From Thysanoteuthis rhombus (lineage: Eukaryota; Mollusca; Cephalopoda; Oegopsida; Thysanoteuthidae), in NCBI GenBank assembly GCA_963457665.1, contig OY735224.1, positions 45,177,129 to 45,241,128 on the forward strand: a stretch of 64,000 nt of DNA. Reading direction: 5' to 3'. Below are positions 11,681 through 21,562 of the stretch, in pieces. The notes under the pieces were generated by a model, which had not been told where the DNA came from, searched no databases, and worked only from the letters and a program-made list of their open reading frames with translations. The position numbers and the translations under genes are program-made. How positions within the stretch are numbered: the stretch's first letter is position 1; each line of letters begins with the position of its first letter.

Positions 11681-12713
11681 GGGGGAAAAAATACTTTCCG
11701 GGGGAGTTATTCAGGGGGAGTTTTTTTTTTCTAAAACATTGTATAACTCAGATTTGTGCCTTCCCCCATTTTCCTAACAGCCTAGATGTCGTTCCGTGGA
11801 ATTGCCGTTGAAATAGGAATTTTCAGACTGTTGACGGTGATAAAAACATAACTTCCTCACCGTACAATCGAGATTATGAACATACCTCATTCCTCATCCG
11901 GTTATTAACTTAGCTCTGCTTAGATTACAATGCATGGAGAGATACTAAAAAATAGAAATATGGGGAAATTTCCTACGCCAATTCTTCAAATTTGGAGGGC
12001 ACACAAGCTCGCCCATCCTACTTAAAATTACGGTTTCGAAATTCAAGCCTTTTTATACTTATGCACTAATAATGACCTCTGACGTTTGGCTGAGTGAAGC
12101 AATTATTGAGATTTATCGAAAGTATTTCTGGTTTTGCAGACTTTTATATGATGTGAAGGGAGTTGACGATTTCGGTTCTTTGTCGGTTATGATAGCTAAC
12201 GTTCCGTCCAAAAATCGGACTTCTTCAGACCTTCTGGCGAAGACTGGAGTGAAAAAATAATGGTAGATCTGCATCACGTAAAGCCCAGTTAGAACGTAGT
12301 AGTAGCGGGTATTGCGCTGTAGTAAGAAATAAAGAAACAACAGGGGTTGTCTTTATTCAGAATCCTTGATTTGATACTTCATTTGCTTCGTATTTAATCC
12401 ACTCTTGCAATTCATGTTGTGTGTATTTCAGCACATTCACTTTTTATTGTCGATGACGTCGTTATGTAAACAGTCTAACCTAAGATTCGGAAAATACCAT
12501 GACCATTTCAATTTAAATTTATTAAATTCGTTTAGAAATATTGTATTGAAATACAGCAACAATTCAGAAAGGGTGACTGAAAAAAAAACGGAATACGCCC
12601 TTGAATTCGATAAATTTCCCTTCATTCCATGGTGTACCCTTCCATGAAATATCATAGAAATTCATTGGAAACTCTCTATGAGATGTAGAGCAGACGAACA
12701 ACTTGACATGAAG

Positions 12714-12716
<3 letters not shown>
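11681..12716. other. No gene recognised
   Basis: Unassigned. The end (about 12480-12710, e.g. 'cattggaaactctctatgag') resembles a unit of the tandem repeat at 8856-9345, and like it abuts an (AT)n tract. Confidence 0.4.

Positions 12717-12792
<76 letters not shown>
12717..12792. repeat. (AT)n microsatellite
   Basis: A pure AT tract of about 76 bp. Confidence 0.95.
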
Positions 12793-12794
<2 letters not shown>

Positions 12795-13896
12795 CCTTCC
12801 AAGTCCGTTGATAAAGGTAAAAAATGGAAGAAAGGATTGAATGAAAAATAATCAAACAGAAATTTTTCATTGCGAAAGAGGAAATATTTCGGAGAAATAT
12901 CTACACCTTATCCCGAAAGAGTTAAAAGTTACACTTTGCAAATTAACGGCAAAAAAAGAAACAAAATAAAAAATCTACCAAGATCAAGGTCGTCAGCTTT
13001 CAGTGGTGACTAACGAAAAAGATCAATAAACATTATGAAAAGACAAGTTTCAAATACTTTGAGTGAAAGACATTTGCAAATATAATAGTAGTAATGTAAT
13101 TATAAGATTATACAAACTTGTTGATGTTGTTTTTATATTCTATTGTGGATTTTCTCAAATTGCTTCTGTTTCATAATTGGCCTGTCATATTTTTTTTATT
13201 TGCTCGCTATATTTCATTCTTAAATTCGATGCAATTTCTTTAATTTGATCTCTGTATTTTCAATTTCCCTGCAATAGTTTTTGATTTGCTTACAGTAGTC
13301 TCCACCTTGCATACCGTAGCCTTTTATTTGGTTACTGTATTTTATAATTTGGTTTCTGTTATTTTTAACTTGCTCGGGAAAAGTTATAGTCAACTGCTCC
13401 TGGACAATCATTGTTTTCTCTGCCTTAATTACTTCGCACAAATTGCCTTGAATCAATATCCGATTTGCTGCCAGAGGAAGAAGACTCGGGACAAAGAAAT
13501 TACTTGCAAGATATCTCATCAGCTGCTTTGGGACAATCATTGCTTTCACGTCCTTTTATCATCATCTGCTAATTGTCGTGAATCTCTATCCGATTGCCTG
13601 CCACGGCAGGAAGACCTAGGACAAAGACATTTCCTGTGAGATATCGTCAACTGCTCCAGGACAATCAACGCTCTCACTACCTTCATCACCATGTATTAAT
13701 TATCTTGGATGACTCTCCGATTCATTGGTCGAGTAAAAAGAATCAGGATGAATGAATTTCTTACGTGAGTGAGAAGTGAAGAGAAAGGAAGGGTCAACGG
13801 AGGAGTTGGAAGGGAGATAACGTGACTGAAAGAGAGACTATGATGGGAAAACTGACCGGTCAGATATTGGAAAGGAAAGAGAAGTGTAGAAAACAT
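12793..13896. other. No gene recognised; local repeat
   Basis: Around 13380-13690 the phrase 'caactgctcctggacaatca' returns with variation three times (near 13390, 13518, 13649). Each is followed by 'ccgatt.gctgcca' and 'aggac aaag' phrases, so this is a degenerate tandem repeat of about 130 bp. Purine-rich sequence at 13735-13895 leads into element A. Confidence 0.45.
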
Positions 13897-15030
13897 CTCT
13901 GGTTAGTCACTCAATAGAAACTGTCGTGTGGTCACTTGCTTTTGGTTGCATTTACTGTGTTGGGCGTGCTCAATTAAAGAGGAGTAATCAATTGATAAGG
14001 TTCTATTCTAGCCCCTTGTTGGGTCATTATCATAAGTCTTTTAACGTATGTCGTTGAATATGGACCTTACCCAGGATCTGCTACGATTCTCTATCATGGG
14101 CGTCACGGAGCCAGTATTTTCTGAATTTGCCAAGTCAATCTCTACATCTCGTATTTTGTCGACCTTTGTTTATCATGTGATCTCTGGGGATCCATGTTGT
14201 GAGTCATGATTTCCATCGGTTGTCTCATTCTTGCAACATGACCAGCCTATTGCCATTTGAGTTTTCTAATGGATTCTAAGAGATCTCTAACCCCTGTTTC
14301 CTTTCTGATGTATTGTGCTGTCTTGTGATCTCTCCATGTGAGGTTGAGCATGATTCTTTCATGTTGCACGCTGTAAATTTCTCAGTTTGCGGGTGTATCT
14401 CTTGATTAGGATCTATGTTTCAGCTCCATAAATGACTATTGGGAGAATGCATTGGTTGTATACTCGCCTTTTCAGGATTATTGTTTTAGAAGATTGAGAT
14501 TGCTCTGCTGAAGTCTTGCCATCCGACGGTGATTTTTTTGCTTGATTTCTCTTTCTTTTATGGATTTCAGAGAGATTTTTTTGTCCTAAGTAGATGCAGT
14601 GGTCCACTTTCCCCAGTTTTGCATCTCCGATTTTGACAGTTACGCCCTCATTCTCGATTTGATTGTAGGCTGACTTTTTTGCTTTCTTCGTATAGTTCAT
14701 CTAGCATTAGTTCGAGGTCATATAGGTTCTCTGCGAAAAGGGTATTGATCACTAAAAATGTCTGAATTTACGTAGAAGCAAATGGCCTCAATCTATAGGA
14801 TCAATTTGCATTGCAGCATAAGTCCGTCATTAAAAACGCATTTGAGGTTGGGTCAAAAAAAACAAACAATGTTTTTCCTACGGACAATAATGAGTAAATT
14901 TTGAAGCCTCCAGCCCTGCTGTATACACGTGATACATACATAGCCAGCCAGCCAGCTGGACTAACTTGAAAACTGATGAAACCTATTTTGACACTTCAGG
15001 TGATAGTCCTGGTTGACAGTTTCGAATAGA
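13897..15030 (+). repeat. Element A split by a LINE insertion
   Basis: The 5' part (about 13897-14015) holds 'tctggttagtcactcaatag' and 'aaactgtcgtgtggtcac'. The rest resumes at about 14743 with 'attgatcactaaaaatgtc' and runs to 'ttgacagtttcgaatagac' near 15030. The interval is a minus-strand LINE-1 fragment. Joined, the two parts give an element A of about 400 bp. Its 3' part keeps the intact 'acatacatagccagcc' seed. Confidence 0.75.
14016..14742 (-). pseudogene. LINE-1 fragment nested in element A
   Basis: On the minus strand the fragment opens with 'FAENLYDLELMLDELYE', the block just after the reverse transcriptase catalytic motif. It then has 'MNYTKKAKKSAYN', 'YLGQKNLSEIHKRKR' and 'NQCILPIVIYGAET' (14700-14413). 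Next come frames resembling 'WKLKWQ.AGHVARM' and a 3' end at about 14022 with an AT-rich TGA-type tail. It is 5'-truncated, as is usual for LINE insertions, and holds several frameshifts. The first 95 codons are still open, so it may be one of the younger copies here. Confidence 0.8.
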
Positions 15031-15439
15031 CAGCAAATTTAGGATTTGTTGAACGAGCTCTGGTACGATCCTAGATATCGACGATTGATTTACAAAAGTT
15101 CTTCCCGATTTTCGTACTCAGTTACAATAAATCCTGCTTTTGCCATCAGGGAACTTAGAGACTAATAAAATACTAGGATTATGACTATTGATTACAATTT
15201 GAAAAAGCTAGGTAAAAGTGTCAAAGGTTAAGAAATAAGTTTCATATGACACAGTTGTAGCAAATCACCTGCAACACGCAGATAAGTTGTTTCCGGAGAT
15301 GAGGGAAGAATTTTTTTCATATATTAGGCACCGTCAATCGCAATTACAGACCTGTGTCCAAGCCAAGAGGAATTTCTTTTGTTTGACGATTTCCTCATTA
15401 CAAACTTTAAACGATGATTAAACTATTTCAGCTTGAGTT
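15031..15439. other. No gene recognised
   Basis: Unassigned sequence between element A and a mariner relic. It may include more of the decayed mariner. Confidence 0.4.
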
Positions 15440-15800
15440 AACTGTCAACTATTTCGAGGTTTGAAAACAACTTTAGGCTGCATACGCAAATCCCTATTTG
15501 ACAGAATTGGGGCCATTTTCATCAAGCTAGCGTAAATCCTCATTCCGTCTGAGTTACAAAAGATCTTATTCGACTTGGAAAACTAATTCATCCACAATAC
15601 TCTCTTGGCTTAGTTCCAACTAAATATCATTTGTTTGGGAATTCGCAAAACCACTTTGATAGACAGAAACTCATTTCAAGTGAAGAGGTTGAAAATCAGT
15701 TGGTCTATCATTCAAAACCGAAGAAATTTACAAATTTTGTATCTAGTGATAGGTGGTGTAAGGATGTCGTTAGCAAAAGATTGTGCATTAACGATTAAAT
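15440..15800 (+). pseudogene. Mariner-type transposase relic, C-terminal part
   Basis: Frames joined by eye give 'HQASVNPHSV', then 'HPQYSLGLVPTKYHLFGN' near 15590-15645, then 'SSDRWCKDVVSKR' near 15745. In mariner transposases the first corresponds to the HQDNARPH block carrying the second catalytic Asp. The second corresponds to the YSPDLAPSDYHLF block carrying the third. Both catalytic aspartates are replaced here (Asp to Ser/Ala, Asp to Gly), and there are several frameshifts. It is an old dead copy. The family assignment rests on these two blocks. Confidence 0.65.
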
Positions 15801-16218
15801 GTATCTTTAATCACCATTGTATTTATTTCTCCATATAAATTGAAATTTAAGCTTCAACCTAATGGCGTCCCTAGCCGGCAATAAATGCTTCTAATGGACA
15901 AAATTATGTTTTTAAAGAGAAGATAGAAGGTTAAAGTCCTTTTAGTGCCGAACCATGACTATGAGTTGGCAGTAAAATTAAAAAGATATACTTTATAGCT
16001 GTGATTTTTATTTGAGAAGCCAAGATATTAAATTCATCTCACCAACATATATCAATATCCCCTTTTTTCTGAAAGTTTTTTTTTTTTACGCCATGTTGCT
16101 TTTTGAAAAACCTACACTGGGTGCTCACAACTCCAACTCCTCCTTGTTGAGGTAGTATCGCAGCTAGTATCATAGCTAAGTTGACTGATTTAATGAATTT
16201 TAAAGAAAATATTTAATA
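15801..16218. other. No gene recognised
   Basis: Unassigned AT-rich sequence between the mariner relic and an inverted SINE pair. Confidence 0.45.
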
Positions 16219-16263
16219 ATTCTATTAATATTCGGACCATCCTCATCTTGGTTGTTTTCCATA
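16219..16263 (-). repeat. SINE D tail, inverted copy
   Basis: This 45-bp stretch is the near-exact reverse complement of the tail of the SINE at 16352-16612. A core of about 23 bp is identical ('accatcctcatcttggttg'). Weaker similarity continues inward ('cacctgaggtttgagg'), so a decayed minus-strand copy probably extends to about 16330. Confidence 0.7.
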
Positions 16264-16351
16264 ATGAAAGACAGAAAACAACAACATCAAAAACCAAAGT
16301 CTGTCACCTGAGGTTTGAGGATCCTAAAAATTAGCACCTGTTGTCCACATG

Positions 16352-16612
16352 GACACATAGCGTAGTGGTTACAGAAGTAATCTGACGGTTCCAGGTTCAA
16401 TCCCAGTGTGAGACGATAATAATACTACTAATGCTAAGAGGGGAGTGCAGTCAATATAACCCCGTCGGTTGAAATGAAGGGTTCGGTTCCTTACTTCCCC
16501 ACACCTAACAGATGAAACCTGATGAAGGCCGTAGAGTACAACGGCTGAAATGTTGTATGAAAAACAACCAAGATGAGGATGGTCTGAATAATAATAGAAA
16601 TAATAATAATAC
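16352..16612 (+). repeat. tRNA-derived SINE, family D
   Basis: The head shows a box A-like 'tagcgtagtggttac' and, about 45 bp on, a good box B 'ggttcaatccc'. The body contains 'gatgaaggccgtagag' and 'acggctgaaatgttgta'. The tail ends in an (AAT)n-like run at 16588-16612. Head, body and simple-repeat tail are the standard SINE layout. It forms an inverted pair with the fragment at 16219. Confidence 0.7.
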
Positions 16613-17289
16613 CTCATCTCAAAAATTCACAGATAAGATATCTAATAATCTCTATATATTCAAATATTTCAGTATGTTTACAGCCGGTTCCGAGTGTTTT
16701 AGTCCTTTACACTTGAATTAGCGGGCATTTATTTTCTAAGCAGAAAAAGCTGAAGCCGTAGCCAGTGTAAAGAAGTTTTTTATAGTTCAATGGATACAAA
16801 AGTTCCCAGTCTATGTCACTCCGACAATCTGTAAGGCAACTCGTTGGACGAAACTGCAAATCCTGTAGATCCCTTTGTCAAATGGGTTTTGTGGGGGAAT
16901 ATGTATGGACTCTATCTGGAATTATGAAAAAAAAAAAGACAGTAATTCTTAATTCATACGTGTTGGACTTCCCTAACCCAAAACAATAACATTGCACATG
17001 TCGATATTTCATTTTCTGTCGTGACTGATATGAAAAACTTGAAACATGGCAGCTGGCCTGATTGCTTGACCTCACACATTTTTTTATCATACATCTCGCT
17101 GTAAGCACTTGGAACATTCTACACATCTACCCTTCACCTACGTGCCCTTTGGAGATTAAAGTTATATTTTTCTGCAATCATTGTAGCACCGAAAACGGGT
17201 GAAATCTTGCAGTTTATTTTCATGGAACGCTTGAAATTTCCCAATTTAAATTAGTTATAATTGTTTCTTTGTTTTACACCATTACGGCA
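16613..17289. other. No gene recognised
   Basis: Unassigned sequence. No exon-like frame, and no resemblance to the repeats named elsewhere. Confidence 0.45.
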
Positions 17290-17690
17290 TTCGAATATTT
17301 ATTATAGAAACCCTTACATTCTGGATCTTGGGATAAGTTCTCTGCCCGACAACGTTCGCCTATGTGTTGCTTTGTCGACCAGAAATATCAAGATTCAAGA
17401 TTCTTCTACATGTAGAATATTCACCAGACTTAGTGCGATCAGATTATCATTTGTTTAACATACTTTATTTGGTCGAAACTTTGAAGATATTTTCGAAGTT
17501 CTCAATCCCATTGGCCATTTTATTGCGTCAAATCGAATGTCATTATATCGAGATGATTTTTCGACAATTTTCGAACTTTTTGTGTGGGGTCTCAAAAGGT
17601 CAAAGAAAATATATTACACCATTGATGATATTTATTGGGTTATCGTTTTTTGGTTGGTTTTCGATTGGATTTAACATTACTTTTCACTAA
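17290..17690 (+). pseudogene. Mariner-type transposase relic
   Basis: One frame reads 'LPDNVRLCVALSTR' (about 17343-17384). This matches the mariner DNARPHVA block and keeps the second catalytic Asp. The next frame reads 'VEYSPDLVRSDYHLFN' (about 17415-17462), the third catalytic Asp block, also kept. Downstream frame text to about 17620 has the length and spacing of the C-terminal tail. A frameshift separates the two blocks, and the N-terminal DNA-binding half was not found. It is better preserved at the active site than the relic at 15440. Confidence 0.7.
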
Positions 17691-17839
17691 TGTTTCTTTC
17701 TTTCTTTGCAATATCGTCTTGTTTCAAGATATTTCATCAAAGGTTGTCTTATTGATACTTGTAACGTTTGACTTTCTTTTTATGTTCGAAGAAACGCCAT
17801 CTTTCTAATTGTTTGTTAAAATACGCAACACAATATTGG

Positions 17840-17841
<2 letters not shown>

Positions 17842-17903
<62 letters not shown>
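17842..17903. repeat. (AT)n microsatellite
   Basis: A pure AT tract of about 62 bp. Confidence 0.95.
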
Positions 17904-17905
<2 letters not shown>

Positions 17906-19115
17906 GGATGATTCATTTTGTTTAGGACTACATCAAATGAAAGATCTAACGAAAAGTAATATATGTATCGATTCAACAATTCGATAAAGTCTATGAAATC
18001 CTATCATTAAATGAATATCAATTTGTACAGTTTTGTGTATAAACCAGTTCAACATATATTGTCAGCTAAATTTCCGTTAGCTGTTTATATGTGTGAACAG
18101 TTCCGAAGAATTTTTCTTTCGTGTGTAGCAACGAAATGTAGTAATATCATGATTTATGTATTTGACAACTGTCATAGCAAACAAAGTGTCATGTTTTTGT
18201 TTAAATGATAACTTCCTTACATGTAACGAACAGGGTGTATGCAATGCAGTCAAAAAAGTTATGTAAGTTGTCTAGAACAAAACAAATTTTATTTTGTATT
18301 CATCAATTTTTTGACAGCTGAGATATAAATATGTCTTGCTCATCGAAAGTAAAAAAACAGCAACTTGTCTTACCATTCTGAGAAACACGACTTTAGTGAC
18401 GCGATAATAATCCTCACCAATTCGAAAATTTGTGATTCAAATCGAAACGCAATGTGATCCATTCTATTACAAGCAAATAAATAAATGTATTGATGCAGTT
18501 GAAATAAAAAGCATGGATAGCATGATTAGAAAGAGTTGAAAGATGTCAAAATGATATTTATAAGCTCGGATGCGCCTATGTTGAAATACCTTGCTTCATG
18601 AAAACTTGCTTCATTAAAATCTTGAAGTTAAACGAAACCGGACTCATTTCTTGATTCAACAGTATTCTATCTGCCCTATTTCAACTCTGTTTGTCGTAAT
18701 TCTAGTGAATTGTAGTCTAGAATCTTTTCCAAAAAAAAATCACCCGATTTTTGCTTTGGAAATAAGAGTGAATTGTCATCAGCGTTTACACGCGTTACTG
18801 CACCACTGTTATTTGTTCATGGCGTCACTGTTTTTTGGTCTGACCATAATCGTCTATTATTGTTGTAGAATACGAAAATAAAGTTAAAGATTGATATCAG
18901 GAGTTTGACAAGAAAAAGGTAGAAAAAGTATACTCAGCTTGATGGTCGATCTGTTATTGGTGTCGAAAGCAAAGAAAGAAAAGGTAAGCTTATTCGACCA
19001 AATGTTTAATCCATCACTGACCTCGGAAGCGGGAAAAATGGGGCAAACTCGGTTGGATTTGCTTCCAAGATTTCTGATGTTGGGCGAAACATTCTAGATC
19101 ACTGAGTCACTTTGG
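17904..19115. other. No gene recognised
   Basis: Frames here are short and unlike known proteins. Part of it may be further decayed transposon sequence, but I cannot support a call. Confidence 0.4.
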
Positions 19116-19580
19116 TATCATTATCAGTCTTTTAACGTCCGTCGCTGGACATAGACTTTCACCAGGATCCGCCACATTTCTCTATCATGGATGTCGCAGA
19201 CCAAGTATTTTCTAAATTTGTCTAGTTCATCTCGCCATACTGTTTTTTGTCGGCCTCGATTTCGCATGTGGTCTCCGAAGATCCACGTTTTAAGTTGTGA
19301 TGTCCATTGGTTGTCTTTCATTCTTGGAACATGACCAGCCCGTTGCCATTTAAGTTTTCTAATGGATTCTATGATGTCTCTGGCCCCCGTTCTCATTTTG
19401 ATATATTTTGCTTTCTTGTGTTCTCAACCACCTGAGGTTGAGCATGATTCTCTTATGTGCCTATTGCATGATTCTTATTTTGCAGGTTTGTCTCTTGATT
19501 AGGTTCTATGTTTCAGCTCCATAAGTGACAATTGGGAGAATGCATTGGTTAACTCTTCTTTTTAGGATCATTGGGATCGT
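19116..19580 (-). pseudogene. LINE-1 3' fragment
   Basis: On the minus strand an open stretch of 90 codons (19396-19124) reads 'RDIIESIRKLKWQRAGHV', 'RNRGRQKTVWRDELDKFRKY' and 'WRILVKVYVQRRTLKD'. These are the conserved C-terminal end of the LINE-1 polyprotein. A TGA stop runs into the (TGATAATGATACC) tail at 19116. The 5' part (19400-19580) has frameshifts. Of all the copies here this is the cleanest C terminus, and it defines the true 3' end of the family. Confidence 0.8.
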
Positions 19581-20237
19581 CTTGTAATTTGTGATCATCA
19601 ATATGTCAGTTGATCAAATAGCTGAAAACCACAGATCAATTTCGCATGCTTAATGGTTCATTCATTATATCAACAGCTTTGATAACATCCTTGGTAGTAC
19701 ATTTTCCTTCACCGAATAGAAAAATAAATGGAACATATATATGTACTTGTTTTTCTCTAAAAATAATATTTTTCAAAGCACATTCAAAGTTTTCAAAAAC
19801 AACCCTGAGAACTCGCAAATGTGACTTGAAAGGACCTGACGTCATGACATCACTCTTCCTGTTTTCGTTTCTCCTCAATCATGTTTTTGAATCAAAATAC
19901 CAAAGTCTGAAAGTCTTCGATCCGAAATAGGAGGGTCAGACAGAATCACGATGGTAAAGTCAACTCTTGTAGCTTGACAATATAATCATTTTCTATGAAT
20001 ATTTATAAGTTATCTACCGACATAATAGAATTTTGATACAGTTTTCTAACTTCATAAATGTATTTTCTGTATCCAGGAAATATTTTTTGTTTCTGAATGT
20101 AGTGGTTCACTTCAAACATTGACGAAAAGGAAAAACAGAAAACCAAATAGTGTAAAATATAAACATTCAAAGTGTAAAATAACCATGTGTCTTCACACCA
20201 GCAGACCCTGCTGATTTCTTTGTTTTAACATTGTCTC
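19581..20237. other. Unassigned; one 80-codon minus frame
   Basis: A minus-strand frame at 19878-19636 has balanced composition ('FIFLFGEGKCTTKDVIKAVD') and could be a decayed coding fragment. I do not recognise it. The phrase 'taaagtcaactcttgtag' near 19953 returns near 24918. Confidence 0.35.
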
Positions 20238-20430
20238 AACTTTTATTACTCCTTTTCCCTTTTCATGTCTCACCGCTCTGCCTACACATGCTCGTGGCTA
20301 GAGAAGCAGAAGAGTCAATTACTGTCTACTGGAACTATAGTATAGTGTATAACAGTAATAAAATTTAACATGACATAAACAAAGTGAATATTTAAGCTCT
20401 GAGATGAGAATCTTAAAACAGCATTGGACA
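20238..20430 (+). repeat. Dispersed copy of the 36-38 kb array unit
   Basis: The stretch matches 37403-37580 almost phrase for phrase. It includes 'ttattactccttttccc', 'atgtctcaccgctctg', 'gagtcaa.t.ctgtctact' and 'taacagtaataaaat'. This shows that the array unit also exists as a dispersed repeat. Confidence 0.6.
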
Positions 20431-20502
20431 CTTTTAGTAGAACAATTTATTCAAACTACAAATGCTACTGCCAGTATAGCATACAATGTTTTCTTATAAA
20501 CT

Positions 20503-20893
20503 ATCAATCGAAAACTATTGACATCACCAATGAAGGTCTCTACAGTTTTTAGCTGGTCTTGCTGACTGACTATGCACGTATCACGTGTACAGAAACAACA
20601 ATAGAGATAGAGGTGAGATATTTTAAACATTCACATTATGTACAGGAAAACGCTTAGCTCCAAATAGATACAGAGCACAGGGTAAAATTTGCTATCTAAA
20701 TTTATGGTAAATTTGTGTCATGAAGCCTCTGCAATAGTTTTTTGAAGAATTACAATTTTAATGGTGAACACCACCCGAAGAAGTAATTTATTCATTGATC
20801 ACTTCTTTCAAATTTTTCATTGATCACCCCAACAAAGCATGCTGCCAAAAGATGTTGGTCACTTCACGGTTTCTATTGAGAAACTAACCGGAC
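20503..20893 (-). repeat. Element A, near full length
   Basis: On the minus strand it runs from 'ggttagtttctcaatag' (20893) through 'ggcagcatgctttgttg' and 'cacgtgatacgtgcatag' to 'gtcaatagttttcgattg' (20503). The termini 'ctcaatagaaaccg' and 'agttttcgattga' are approximate inverted repeats. Confidence 0.75.
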
Positions 20894-21471
20894 ATATCAT
20901 TTGGCTTTGAATTGTGAGTTGTGGTAAGAGAATACCTTTGAGTCTGCTGTGACTTTGGTTTCGCTTTAAGGTGTTTTGTTCAGCATTGTACCAATCAAAA
21001 ACCTTACGGAAAACGTTAGACTTGCAGTATTATTATTATTAATATTATTGAAGAACCATAGCCTTCAACGATGGCAAAAGGTTCTATCTTTTTTTTACAT
21101 ATTTGCTTGTTCCTGCTTGCGTGTTTGTTTGTGTATTCCTATGCTCCTGGCCATCTTGTTTTGACTTCAGACTTGAAAATTCGCATCGGTACCCGTTTAG
21201 ATCCCTTATAAAAATGTTTTGTTTTGTGCTGTTTTTCCGAAGAAGAAAATATTTTTTCACCTCTTGCGGGTCAATATTCTGGCGGGTTTATCAATAACAT
21301 TTAGATTCTCCAAAATCTGGATGTTTCTAAAAGTTTTTTTTTTTTTAAACTCTACTAGATGTTTCCCCAGTGATGGCATAAATAATATTCATTCTGGACA
21401 TATCTATTCATGGAAATTATTTGACTGAACATTAACGTTTGATGCTACGATAGTTCAATTATTGATAGTGA
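20894..21471. other. No gene recognised
   Basis: Unassigned AT-rich sequence between element A and the (TTA)n tract. Confidence 0.45.
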
Positions 21472-21562
21472 AGTTATTATTATTATTATTATTATAATCG
21501 TCATTATTATTAGTAGTAGTAGTAGTAGTATCATCATCATTATTATTACCATTATTATTATT
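21472..21562. repeat. (TTA)n / (TAA)n microsatellite
   Basis: About 90 bp of ATT, AGT and ATC trinucleotides. On the minus strand it is a (TAA)n-type tract directly at the 3' end of the R4/Dong-like LINE. Confidence 0.9.

Noticed and set aside
6735-15030. CRISPR-like arrays among the repeated phrases
   Set aside because: Repeat spacing is irregular, copies are dispersed on both strands, and the sequence is clearly eukaryotic.
19636-19930. Overlapping 80- and 94-codon frames as a small gene
   Set aside because: The minus frame looks slightly protein-like but I cannot match it, and the overlap on both strands is common in AT-rich DNA. It is noted as unassigned.
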